Source of the DNA: Pseudomonas sp. A34-9
GTDB taxonomy: Bacteria > Pseudomonadota > Gammaproteobacteria > Pseudomonadales > Pseudomonadaceae
Assembly (NCBI RefSeq): GCF_029543085.1
Contig: NZ_CP119967.1
Coordinates: 3,188,501 to 3,252,500, forward strand
Reading direction: 5' to 3'
Length of the DNA: 64,000 nucleotides
Part shown: positions 43,409 to 52,071 of the stretch, piece after piece
How positions within the stretch are numbered: position 1 is the stretch's first letter
Layout: every line of letters begins with the position of its first letter
Notes under the pieces: model-generated
Database searches by the model: none
Seen by the model: only the letters and a program-made list of their open reading frames with translations
Told to the model about the DNA's origin: nothing
Program-made: the position numbers and the translations under genes

Positions 43409-44209
43409 TTGTGTGGTGTGTTTGGAATCAACCGCAGCAGTTTTTACGACCGGTTGAAACAGGGCACAAAAGTTGATGTTGAACGCGATCGCCTCAAGAT
43501 CAAGGCTGTTGAACTGCATCAGCAAAGTCGCGGTTCGATGGGCGCGCGAGGCCTGTCAGAGGCGTTGCGTAACGAAAAGGAGTCTGTAGGTCGCTACATG
43601 GCTCGTAGCCTGATGCGCGAAATTGGATTAAAGAGCCAGCAACGGCGCAGGCATCGTTACAAACCCAGCGGCGCGGAGGCTCAATACGCCCCTAACCATT
43701 TGGAGCGTAAATTCAACGTCGAGGCGCCCAATCAAGTGTGGTGTGGCGACGTGACTTACATCTGGGCGGGTACTTACTGGGTTTATCTGGCTGCGGTACT
43801 TGATCTGCATGCCCGACGCATCGTCGGCTGGGCGATGTCCCGAAGCCCGGATTCAGCACTAACCTGTCAAGCCTTGAAGGTGGCTTTCGAGTCGCGAGGA
43901 CGGCCTGAAAACTTAATGTTCCATTCGGATCAGGGCTGTCATTACAGCAGCAAAATGTTCCGTGAAACGTTGTCGGACATGCGGATAAAACAAAGCATGA
44001 GTCGACGGGGAAACTGCTGGGATAACGCTCCGATGGAACGTTTCTTTGGCAGTTTGAAATCTGAATGGATACCCAAGGCCGGCTACCGAAACGAAGACGA
44101 AGCCAGTACCGATGTGTTGCGCTACCTGACCCACTATTACAATCGGATCAGGCTGCACAGCCACAACGGTTATAGGACTCCGGTAGCCATGGAGGCCCTG
44201 GCGGCATGA
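43409..44209 (+). CDS. IS3-family transposase OrfB (DDE catalytic domain)
   Basis: A 266-residue reading frame carrying the integrase-type core. The three acidic residues sit in VWCGDVTYIW (D), MFHSDQGCHY (D) and GNCWDNAPMERFFGSLKSEW (E), followed by the family's C-terminal YNRIRLHSHNGYRTP. Upstream of the ATG at 43409 the same frame is open back to the orfA frameshift site, so the active product is probably the OrfAB fusion. All catalytic residues are present. Confidence 0.93.
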   Translation: MCGVFGINRSSFYDRLKQGTKVDVERDRLKIKAVELHQQSRGSMGARGLSEALRNEKESVGRYMARSLMREIGLKSQQRRRHRYKPSGAEAQYAPNHLERKFNVEAPNQVWCGDVTYIWAGTYWVYLAAVLDLHARRIVGWAMSRSPDSALTCQALKVAFESRGRPENLMFHSDQGCHYSSKMFRETLSDMRIKQSMSRRGNCWDNAPMERFFGSLKSEWIPKAGYRNEDEASTDVLRYLTHYYNRIRLHSHNGYRTPVAMEALAA

Positions 44210-44258
44210 GAAATGAACAAAACCCTATAACTGTGTCCAGTATCGTTTGACCAGATCA

Positions 44259-44300
44259 ACCCCAACCCTCTCCCCCAAGGGGGGCGAGGGGGAAGGGAGC
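44259..44300. repeat. Right half of the repeat split by the IS3 element
   Basis: The segment ACCCCAACCCTCTCCCCC after the IS, joined to CCCCCTCACC at 42991-43000 before it, restores the CCCCTCACC(C/T)AACCCTCTCC core also seen at 24881. The second arm of the hairpin follows (GGGGCGAGGGGGAAGGG). The IS therefore landed inside a palindromic repeat of the CCCTCTCCC class. Confidence 0.82.
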
Positions 44301-44317
44301 AGATCTTCGTTGTATTG

Positions 44318-44561
44318 AAAATCTGCGTTCGACTCGGTATCTCAAGTCGGCGTATCTCGACCATTCACCGCGGTCAGTTCCCTCTCCCTTTGGGAGAGGG
44401 CTAGGGTGAGGGGCTGTCAAGGTTCACTCCGCAGTGAGCCGGTCCTCGTTTTATTCAAAATCTGCGTTCGACTCGGTATCTCACGTCGGCGTATCCCGAC
44501 CATTCACCGCGGTCAGTTCCCTCTCCCTCGGGGAGAGGGTTAGGGTGAGGGGCTGTTCTGG
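44318..44561. repeat. 139-bp tandem repeat containing the CCCTCTCCC palindrome
   Basis: AAAATCTGCGTTCGACTCGG begins at 44318 and again at 44457, and the two copies stay nearly identical through CCATTCACCGCGGTCAGTTC and the palindrome CCCTCTCCC...GGGAGAGGG. The second unit ends at the stop codon of the minus-strand gene at 44563. The palindrome is the same class as at 24881-25234, but the spacer is unrelated. Confidence 0.88.
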
Positions 44562-44562
44562 C

Positions 44563-44889
44563 TCACTCCACGGTCTCAAGTTCTCGACGCAACGCCACCG
44601 AATTCTGCGACGACATCGGAATCGGCGGGAAGTCTTCGTTCAACACGCACAAATGGTCGATGGCATCTTCAAACATCGAATCGGCTTTCTTGCGCAGCGC
44701 GCGGTAGCGCTCAAACTGTTCAATATCCAGATCAGCCACATCGAGCAGCGCATTGGCCGCTCGATTGAGGGTGTGGGCGTTATCGAACAATTGACGATTG
44801 CGTTCCAGAGCCAGTGCTCTGCAAGCCTTGATTTGCGCAGGAGTCGAGCATTCTTTCATGACCGTGACCTTATCCTTCAAAGATTCCAT
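44563..44889 (-). CDS. Small helical protein of unknown function
   Basis: A 108-residue soluble, mostly helical protein: MESLKDKVTVMKECSTPAQI, then NRQLFDNAHTLNRAANALLD and an acidic end. Two Cys (KECSTP and KACRAL) lie near the start and a third near the end. I recognise no family. Codon use fits the window, so it is probably real. It is flanked by tandem repeats at its 3' side. Confidence 0.6.
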   Translation of the reverse strand: MESLKDKVTVMKECSTPAQIKACRALALERNRQLFDNAHTLNRAANALLDVADLDIEQFERYRALRKKADSMFEDAIDHLCVLNEDFPPIPMSSQNSVALRRELETVE

Positions 44890-45046
44890 TTCACTGGCTT
44901 GACGCCGCAGGGGAACCGAACCTGCCGGGCCCCGCCGGACCTGTCTGGCGAGGGGTTATACGTGTGACTGCCGGCCAGTAATCAGGGATCCATTTTTTTA
45001 CAGAAAAATCTTCGATCAATTAGTCGATAAAACCCGGGATTAAAAA

Positions 45047-46390
45047 TCAGGTTTTTTGTTTCTTATGCTGCTCGTAGCGAGCGAGGATCGGTTGTGTGCT
45101 GATGCCGTGAAGCAAAATGCTCAGCGCCACCACCGACAAGGTCAGGTCGGTACACACGCTGGCCACTGTGTCGGTCAGCCCGTGGTTCAAGGCATAAAAC
45201 AGATAGAACAGGCTGCCGATCCCGCGAATGCCGAACCAGCCAATCAACAGCCGTTGCCGCCCTTCCAGTAACCTGCCCCAAGGCATCAACGCGACGCAGG
45301 CCGGGCGGATCAGGCAGAACAACACGCCGCCGACCCACAACGCACGCCAATCCCAATGCGCCACCAGCACCACGCCAAGCAGGGTCACCAGAAACACTTC
45401 CATGGCCCGTTCGACCAGACCACCGAACGACAACATATCGCCCATCATGATGCCGGCGGCGACCTGGCTGCTTTCCAGCCGTTCGGTGTCGCCGTGCACC
45501 GCGTGCTGCGGTTCGACGTTCTGATGCCCGACCACCGGCTGCACCAAATGCTCGGCGGGCGGCTGGCTGGCGCCGGTGGATTTGACTTCGACCTGACGCA
45601 AGCCGAGGCCGGCGGCGAATACCGAGAGAAAGCCGTAGCCGCCAATGGCTTCGGCGACGACGTAGGCCAACGCGATCAGCGCCAACGCCAGATAATCGTT
45701 GGGGCTCAAGGTGCTGTCGTCATTGTGGATGCGCAGTGAAAGGGTCACGCGGCCGATACCGCGGCCCATCCAGTAACCGGTCAACAGCCCTGCGGGCACC
45801 GCCCACAACACGTTGCGCAACACCCAGCCCTGCCACTCGGCGGCCGAACCGTCACCGTGAAGCAGCAATAGCCCGAGAATCACAAAAGGAAAGGCGATGC
45901 CGTCATTCAGCCCGGCCTCACCGGAAAGGCCGAATCGAACGCCGTCGACATCCCGCGCGTCGTTGACCTGCACCAGTGCGGCGAGCACCGGGTCGGTCGG
46001 GGCCAGAATCGCGCCGATCAATAACGCCGGCCCCCACGGTAACTGCAAACCCCAATGCAGCAGCAAGCACACCCCGGCGATGGTCAGCACCATCACCGGT
46101 CCCGCGAGGCCGAACGCAATGCGCCAGCGCTTGTCGCGCAGCGGCAGACGCAACTTGAGCCCGCAGACAAACAACGAGAACAGCACCGCCACTTCCGTCA
46201 GGTGCTCCATCCACAACGAGGCGTTTTCCAGCGACAGCTTCAGCAGATCGAGGCCGCTGGGGCCGATGCCGACCCCCAGCAGCAAACAAACGGCCGACGT
46301 CGTCACTGGCATCCAGCGCAGGTATGACGAGGTCAGTGCCAGGGTCAGCAGCACCGCGCCGAGGACCGCGACCCACACGACAAAACTCAT
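45047..46390 (-). CDS. Cation/proton antiporter, CPA1 (NhaP) type
   Basis: A 447-residue membrane protein with about 12 hydrophobic segments starting at the N-terminus (VWVAVLGAVLLTLALTSSYL). The family's discontinuous-helix residues are visible: GAILAPTDPVLAALVQ and GEAGLNDGIAFPFVIL, the latter carrying the Asn-Asp ion-binding pair of CPA1 antiporters. It exchanges Na+ or K+ for protons across the inner membrane. A hydrophilic insert of about 60 residues (EVKSTGASQPPAEHLVQPVV onward) interrupts the membrane part near the middle. Ion preference cannot be told. It lies downstream of the SDR gene by 90 bases on the same strand. Confidence 0.9.
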   Translation of the reverse strand: MSFVVWVAVLGAVLLTLALTSSYLRWMPVTTSAVCLLLGVGIGPSGLDLLKLSLENASLWMEHLTEVAVLFSLFVCGLKLRLPLRDKRWRIAFGLAGPVMVLTIAGVCLLLHWGLQLPWGPALLIGAILAPTDPVLAALVQVNDARDVDGVRFGLSGEAGLNDGIAFPFVILGLLLLHGDGSAAEWQGWVLRNVLWAVPAGLLTGYWMGRGIGRVTLSLRIHNDDSTLSPNDYLALALIALAYVVAEAIGGYGFLSVFAAGLGLRQVEVKSTGASQPPAEHLVQPVVGHQNVEPQHAVHGDTERLESSQVAAGIMMGDMLSFGGLVERAMEVFLVTLLGVVLVAHWDWRALWVGGVLFCLIRPACVALMPWGRLLEGRQRLLIGWFGIRGIGSLFYLFYALNHGLTDTVASVCTDLTLSVVALSILLHGISTQPILARYEQHKKQKT

Positions 46391-46480
46391 GATGTGCCGC
46401 CCTCAAATGGTCGATGTGACGGCAATCGCACCGTGTTCAATGGGTCTTCAGCCTTACTGTAGGCGTTGGCGAAGGGATCA

Positions 46481-47338
46481 TCACAGCATCGGCTTACCGC
46501 CCGTCACGCCATAGCGCTGGCCGGTGATGTAACTGGCTTCGTCCGAGGCCAGCAGCACGTAGATCGGCGCCACTTCCACCGGTTGGCCGGGGCGGCCGAG
46601 CGGGGTGTTGCCGCCGAAATTCTGCACTTCATCATCGGGCATGGTCGAGACGATCAGCGGCGTCCAGATCGGCCCCGGTGCCACGCAGTTCACGCGAATC
46701 TCTTTTGGCCCGAGCATCTGCGCCAGACCGCCGGTGAAGTTGGCAATCGCGCCTTTGGTGGTGGCGTAGGCGAGCAGGGTCGGTTTGGGCAAGTCGGAGT
46801 TGATCGAACTGGTGTTGATGATCGACGCGCCGGCACGCATATGTTTGATGGCGGCCTGACACAGCCGGAAAATCGCGGTGATGTTGACGTCGAAGGTCAT
46901 CACCCATTCTTCGTCGGGGATTTCTTCGAAGGTTTCGTGGGTCATCTGGAACGCGGCGTTGTTGACCAGCACATCGATGTGGCCGAAGCGTTCGACGGTT
47001 TTGTCGACCAAGGCCTGGCAGTGGGCTTTCTGCGCGATATCGCCCGGCAACAGCAGGCATTGGCGGCCGGCCTGTTCGACCCAGCGTGCGGTTTCCTTGG
47101 CGTCTTCGTGTTCATTCAGATACGCCACCGCCACGTCGGCGCCTTCACGGGCAAAGGCAATCGCCACGGCGCGGCCGATGCCGCTGTCGGCGCCGGTGAT
47201 CAGAGCGATCTTGCCGGCGAGTCGCCCGGAGCCGACATAGCTTTGCTCGCCGCAGTCGGGATAGGGCTGCATTTTACTTTGCGAGCCGGGCACGGCTTGG
47301 GCTTGGGCGGGAAAGGGCGGTTTTGGATAATCAGTCAT
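46481..47338 (-). CDS. SDR-family oxidoreductase (YghA-like)
   Basis: A 285-residue short-chain dehydrogenase with an extra N-terminal tail of about 40 residues (YPKPPFPAQAQAVPGSQSKM) seen in YghA-type members. It shows the cofactor motif TGADSGIGRA, VLVNNAA, the catalytic Ser in NTSSINS and Tyr-x3-Lys in YATTKGA, and the C-terminal SYITGQRYGVTGGKPML. NAD(P)H-dependent; the substrate is unknown, though such genes are often in general stress regulons. ATG 47338 has GGAGA upstream and is preferred to 47359. Confidence 0.9.
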   Translation of the reverse strand: MTDYPKPPFPAQAQAVPGSQSKMQPYPDCGEQSYVGSGRLAGKIALITGADSGIGRAVAIAFAREGADVAVAYLNEHEDAKETARWVEQAGRQCLLLPGDIAQKAHCQALVDKTVERFGHIDVLVNNAAFQMTHETFEEIPDEEWVMTFDVNITAIFRLCQAAIKHMRAGASIINTSSINSDLPKPTLLAYATTKGAIANFTGGLAQMLGPKEIRVNCVAPGPIWTPLIVSTMPDDEVQNFGGNTPLGRPGQPVEVAPIYVLLASDEASYITGQRYGVTGGKPML

Positions 47339-47430
47339 CGCGGGTCTCCGAGGTCTCAAGGCGGGTATGGGTGGTTGACCCGGTGTGTTTGCCGTGAGTT
47401 CGATCGGATTAAGACGCGACGCAAATTCTC

Positions 47431-47518
47431 TGTAGGAGCTGCCGAAGGCTGCGATCTTTTGATCTTGCTTTTAAAAGATCAAAGTCAAAAGATCGCAGCC
47501 TTCGGCAGCTCCTACAGG
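47431..47518. repeat. REPIN-like inverted pair (GGAGCTGCC type)
   Basis: TGTAGGAGCTGCCGAAGGCT pairs with AGCCTTCGGCAGCTCCTACA almost perfectly. The centre holds a second, AT-rich dyad around GATCTTGCTTTTAAAAGATC. This is the most symmetric copy in the window. Confidence 0.9.
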
Positions 47519-47535
47519 GGGGGGATGTGCTGCTC

Positions 47536-48690
47536 TTAGGTAGTGCGTTGTGTCAGGGCGTGTTCCATCCGGGCGATACCTTCTTCGAGCAACGAACGCG
47601 GGCAGCCGAAGTTCAGGCGCACGAACTGCCGGTGTTGATCACCGAAGTCCAGACCCGGGCTCAGACCCACTTTGGCCTGTTCAAGGAAGAACTGCTGCGG
47701 GTTGTCCAGGTCCAGCGCCGAGCAATCCAGCCAGGCCAGATACGTGCCCTGTGGGACATTGATGGTCACGCCCGGCAAGCGGCTGCGCACCGCGTCAACC
47801 AGCCAGTCACGGTTGCCCTGCAGGTAGGTTTTCAGCTCGGCGAGCCACGGCCCACCTGCGCTGTAGGCCACGCGGGTGGCTTCCATGCCCAGTGGATTGA
47901 CGCTGTCGACCATGCCGCAACGGGCGTGGTTGACGCGTTCACGCAGGGCGGCGTTCTGGATGATCATGAACGAGGTCTTCAGGCCGGCAATGTTGTAGGC
48001 CTTGCTTGCCGACATCAGGGTGATGGTGCGCTCGGCGATCTCCGGGCTCAGCGACGCGGTCGGAATGTGCACGCGACCGTCGAAGCACAGCTCAGCGTGG
48101 ATTTCGTCGGAGATGATCCACGCGTCCTGCGCCGCACAAATGTCCGCCACGGCTTGCAGTTCTGCACGGGCGAACACTTTGCCGATCGGGTTGTGCGGGT
48201 TGCTCAGCAGCAGGGCGCCGCCACCGTTCAGCGATTCACGCAGGACATCCAGCGGCGTCAGGTAAGTACCGTCAGCCTGCGGGACGAACTCCAGCTCAAC
48301 CTTGTTCAACCCCCAATGCCCCGGCGCGTGGCGCAACGGCGGGTAATTCGGCACTTGCACCACGACATTCTGTTGCGGTTGCACCAGCGCTTTCAAAGCC
48401 ATGTTGAAGCCGGACTCGACGCCCGGCAGGAAGATCAGCTCTTGCGGTTTGACCTTCCAGGCGTACTTGTTCCAGAGGTCGGCGACGATGGCTTCACGCA
48501 GGTTGTCCTGCGCCACGCTGTAGCCCACCAGCGGGTGCAGCAAGCGTTGCTGCAGCGCCTCGATCACCACCGGCGGCGCGGCGAAATCCATATCAGCGAC
48601 CCACATCGGCAACACGTCGGCCGAATAGCGGCTCCACTTGGTGCTGCCGGTGTTATGGCGGTCGAATACCTGATCAAAATCGAAAGTCAT
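47536..48690 (-). CDS. MalY/PatB-family PLP-dependent C-S lyase or aminotransferase
   Basis: A 384-residue fold-type I PLP enzyme: MTFDFDQVFDRHNTGSTKWS, then LPMWVADMDFAAPPVVIEAL, the substrate loop LLSNPHNPIGKVF, and the PLP lysine in TLMSASKAYNIAGLKTSF. Family members cleave cystathionine to homocysteine, pyruvate and ammonia (PatB, MalY). In E. coli, MalY also represses the maltose regulon; there is no such context here. The start at ATG 48690 gives the conserved N-terminus; an extension to 48729 does not. Single gene, flanked by REP pairs on both sides. Confidence 0.9.
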   Translation of the reverse strand: MTFDFDQVFDRHNTGSTKWSRYSADVLPMWVADMDFAAPPVVIEALQQRLLHPLVGYSVAQDNLREAIVADLWNKYAWKVKPQELIFLPGVESGFNMALKALVQPQQNVVVQVPNYPPLRHAPGHWGLNKVELEFVPQADGTYLTPLDVLRESLNGGGALLLSNPHNPIGKVFARAELQAVADICAAQDAWIISDEIHAELCFDGRVHIPTASLSPEIAERTITLMSASKAYNIAGLKTSFMIIQNAALRERVNHARCGMVDSVNPLGMEATRVAYSAGGPWLAELKTYLQGNRDWLVDAVRSRLPGVTINVPQGTYLAWLDCSALDLDNPQQFFLEQAKVGLSPGLDFGDQHRQFVRLNFGCPRSLLEEGIARMEHALTQRTT

Positions 48691-48746
48691 GCGCGGTCTC
48701 GTGAAGGCGGGAATGGTCCTGTCGGGCATGATAAACCCACAACCCC

Positions 48747-48830
48747 TGTAGGAGCTGCCGAAGGCTGCGATCTTTTGATTTTGTTTTTAAAGAGCAAGAT
48801 CCAAAGAACGCAGCCTTCGGCAGCTCCTAA
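48747..48830. repeat. REPIN-like inverted pair (GGAGCTGCC type)
   Basis: A copy of the inverted pair with small changes in its right arm (AAAGAACGCAGCCTTCGGCA). It lies between the divergent MalY-type gene and fdnG, 162 bases before the fdnG start. Confidence 0.85.
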
Positions 48831-48949
48831 ACAGATTTGTGTGTTGCCCGACAAACGGCCGACGGTCGGTTTTCACACAGATCATGTGGCCTTTGTCTAC
48901 AGTGAAAAGGTCGGCACTCGTTTGCCGCCACCGTGATTGTCCAGACAAA

Positions 48950-48969
48950 ACCCGGCACCAGTACCGGGT
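48950..48969 (+). promoter_or_regulatory. Leader hairpin upstream of fdnG
   Basis: ACCCGG pairs with CCGGGT around an eight-base loop, 22 bases before the fdnG ATG and just 5' of the AGGAG ribosome site. A second short dyad, CCGACGGTCGG, lies at 48859-48869. Role unknown; I find no Anr/Fnr TTGAT-N4-ATCAA box in the 160-base leader. Confidence 0.3.
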
Positions 48970-48991
48970 CCCACCTGATCAGGAGTGCACG

Positions 48992-51900
48992 ATGGATCTC
49001 AGCCGTCGTCAGTTCTTCAAGGTCGCCGGTATCGGCCTTGCAGGCTCGAGCCTGGGCGCGTTGGGCATGGCCCCGACGCTGGCCTTCGCCGAGCAGGTGC
49101 GCCACTTCAAGCTTGCCCACACCCATGAAACCCGCAACACCTGCCCGTATTGCTCGGTCGGTTGCGGGTTGATCATGTACAGCCAGGGCGATACCGCGAA
49201 GAACGTAGCGCAAAGCATCATTCACATCGAGGGCGACGCCGACCACCCGGTCAACCGCGGCACCCTCTGCCCGAAAGGCGCAAGCCTTCTCGACTTCATT
49301 CACAGCCCGGGCCGCTTGCTCTACCCGCAAACGCGCAAGCCCGGCAGCAGTGAATGGACGCGGATCAGTTGGGACGAAGCGCTCGACCGCATCGTCGACC
49401 TGATGAAAACCGACCGCGACGCCAACTTCATCGAGAAAAATGCCAACGGGCAAACGGTGAATCGCTGGCTGAGCACCGGTTTCCTCGCCGCGTCGGCAGC
49501 GTCCAATGAAGCCGGCTACATCACCCAAAAGGTGATTCGCAGCCTCGGCATGCTGGGGTTCGATAACCAGGCGCGTGTCTGACACGGCCCGACGGTGGCA
49601 AGTCTTGCCCCGACGTACGGCCGTGGTGCCATGACCAATACCTGGACCGATATCGCCAACGCGAATCTGATCCTGGTGATGGGGGGCAACGCAGCAGAAG
49701 CGCATCCGTGCGGCTTCAAATGGGTGACCGAGGCCAAAGCGCACAACGCCGCGCGGCTGATCGTCGTTGACCCGCGTTTTACCCGGACTGCTTCGGTGGC
49801 CGACTATTACGCGCCGATCCGCACCGGCACCGACATCGCCTTCATGGGCGGGTTGATCAATTACCTGCTGACCGAGGACAAGATCCAGCACGAATACGTG
49901 CGCAACTACACCGACGTGTCGTTCATCGTCAAAGAAGGCTATGGCTTCGAAGACGGGATTTTCAGCGGCTACGACGTGGCCAAGCGCAGCTATACCGACA
50001 AATCCGGCTGGGGTTACGAAATGGGCGAGGACGGCTTCGTCACCGTCGACCCGACCCTGCAACACCCGCGCTGCGTCTATCAATTGATGAAGCAGCATTA
50101 CAGCCGGTACAGCATCGACCTCGCCAGCCAGATTTGCGGCATGCCGGTCGATGCCATGCAGAAAATCTGGGACGAAATCGCCACCTGCTCGATCCCGGGC
50201 AAGACCATGACGATTCTCTACGCCCTCGGCTGGACGCAGCACTCGATCGGCGCGCAGATCATCCGCAGCGCGGCGATGGTGCAACTGCTGCTGGGCAACG
50301 TCGGCATGCCCGGCGGTGGCGTCAACGCCTTGCGCGGTCACTCGAACATCCAGGGGCTGACCGACCTTGGCTTGCTCTCCAATGCGCTGCCGGGCTATCT
50401 GACGCTGGGCAGCGACACCGAGCAGGACTACAACGCCTTCATCAAAAAACGCACGCAAGTGCCGCTGCGCCCGGGGCAATTGTCCTACTGGCAGAACTAC
50501 AGCAAGTTCCACGTCAGCCTGATGAAGTCGTGGTACGGGGCCAACGCTACCGTCGAGAACAATTGGTGCTACGACCATTTGCCGAAACTCGACATCCCCA
50601 ACTACGACGTCCTGAAGATGTTCGACCTGATGAGCCAGGGCAAGGTCAACGGCTACTTCTGCCAAGGCTTCAACCCGATTGCTGCATTACCGGACAAAAA
50701 CCGCGTGATGGGCGCACTGGCGAAATTGAAATGGCTGGTGGTGATGGATCCGCTAGCCACCGAAACCTCGGAGTTCTGGCACAACGTAGGGCCTTACAAC
50801 GATGTGAAAAGCGCCGAGATCCAGACCGAAGTCATTCGCCTGCCCACTACCTGCTTTGCCGAAGAGGACGGCTCGCTGGTCAACAGCAGCCGCTGGCTGC
50901 AATGGCACTGGAAGGGCGCCGACGGACCGGGCGAAGCGCAGACCGACATCCGCATCATGGCCGAATTGTTCCTGCGCCTGCGCAAGCGTTATCAGGCCGA
51001 GGGCGGCAAATTCCCCGATCCGCTGCTGAAACTGACGTGGCCGTACAAGATCCCTGACGAGCCTTCGCCGGAGGAACTCGCCAAGGAAATCAACGGCAGC
51101 GCTGTGGCCGATTTCACCGACGCCACGGGTGTCGCGGTCAAGGCCGGCTCGCAATTGGCCGGGTTCGGTTTGCTCAAGGATGACGGCAGCACCGCGTCCG
51201 GCTGCTGGATCTTCGCCGGCAGTTGGACCGAGGCCGGCAACCAGATGGCCCGCCGCGACAACGCCGATCCGTACGGCATGCATCAACATCTGGGCTGGGC
51301 CTGGGCCTGGCCGGCCAACCGACGGATTCTCTACAACCGCGCTTCGGCAGACGTCGCCGGCAAACCGTGGGACCCGAAAAAACGTCTGGTGTGGTGGAAC
51401 GGCAAGGCCTGGGGCGGCACCGACGTGCCGGACTACAAAGCCGATGTGCCGCCGGAAGCCGGAATGAACCCGTTCATCATGAACCCCGAAGGCGTGGCGC
51501 GGTTCTTCGCCGTCGACAAGATGAACGAAGGGCCATTCCCCGAGCATTACGAGCCGTTCGAAACGCCGATCGGCATCAATCCATTGCACCCGCAAAACAA
51601 GAAAGCCACCAGCAACCCGGCGGCGCGGATCTTCGATTCGGTCTGGGAAACCCTCGGCGAGGCCAAGGACTTCCCGTACGCCGGCACCAGTTACCGGTTG
51701 ACCGAGCATTTCCACTTCTGGAGCAAGCACTGCAAGTTGAACGCGATTGCCCAACCGGAACAGTTCGTGGAAATCGGCGAAGTGCTGGCGAAAGAGAAGG
51801 GCATTGCCGCCGGGGATCGCGTGCGCGTCAGTTGCAAACGCGGCTTTATCGAAGCGGTGGCGGTGGTGACGAAACGGATCCGGCCGCTGCAAGTCAACGG

Positions 51901-52057
51901 CCAGGTCGTGCATCAGATCGGCATCCCGCTGCACTGGGGCTTCACCGGCCTGACGCGTCACGGTTACCTGACCAACACCCTGGTGCCGTTCCTCGGCGAT
52001 GGCAACACACAGACCCCGGAATCCAAGTCATTCCTGGTCAACGTGGAGAAGCTCTGA
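48992..52057 (+). CDS. fdnG: Selenocysteine-containing formate dehydrogenase, major (alpha) subunit
   Basis: A 1021-residue protein read through an in-frame TGA at 49580-49582, which encodes selenocysteine 197 (next to HGPTVASLAPTYG), matching Sec196 of E. coli FdnG. A Tat signal RRQFFK opens the protein, so the folded enzyme is exported to the periplasm. A 4Fe-4S motif CPYCSVGCGL and NRGTLCPKGA follow, then the molybdopterin domains. It oxidises formate to CO2 and passes electrons to FdnH. AGGAG precedes ATG 48992; the preceding frame back to 48839 overlaps a REP and is not used. Treating TGA as a stop would split the gene in two, but the downstream selA, selB and selC and the hairpin after the TGA argue against a pseudogene. 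Confidence 0.95.
49580..49625 (+). promoter_or_regulatory. Bacterial SECIS element directing Sec insertion
   Basis: Immediately after the TGA, CACGGCC (49583-49589) pairs with GGCCGTG (49618-49624), and an apical stem GGCAA/TTGCC closes a GTC loop. This is the position and shape read by SelB in fdn/fdh messages. Confidence 0.82.
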
Positions 52058-52071
52058 TGGAGAATCTTTAA

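Larger units (their letters stand above)
43001..44258 (+). mobile_element. Complete IS3-family insertion sequence, 1258 bp
   Basis: The ends are imperfect 26-base inverted repeats: TGATCTGG...CTGGACAC at 43001-43026 and its complement at 44233-44258, with differences only in the middle. A 3-base direct repeat ACC lies at 42998-43000 and 44259-44261, the target duplication size usual for IS3-family members. It carries orfA and orfB in the arrangement of the family. Both ends, the duplication and the reading frames are intact, so the copy looks recent and potentially active. It splits a CCCTCACC-type palindromic repeat. Confidence 0.93.

Noticed and set aside
43068..44209. Two frames of the IS element as a frameshifted pseudogene
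   Set aside because: OrfA and OrfB in a -1 relation with a slippery A6G run is the normal design of IS3-family elements, and all catalytic residues are present.
48836..48991. Anr/Fnr box for anaerobic control of fdnG
   Set aside because: No TTGAT-N4-ATCAA match is present in the leader; CCTGATCAGG near 48976 is a simple palindrome overlapping the ribosome site.
48839..49582. Two open frames (to 49582 and from 49595) as a broken formate dehydrogenase
   Set aside because: The interrupting codon is TGA at exactly the Sec position, followed by a SECIS hairpin and by selA, selB and selC; this is one selenoprotein gene.
48827..50665. A 612-codon minus-strand frame opposite fdnG
   Set aside because: It covers the conserved Tat, Fe-S and Sec region of fdnG on the other strand and shows no motif; it is a by-product of third-position GC bias.
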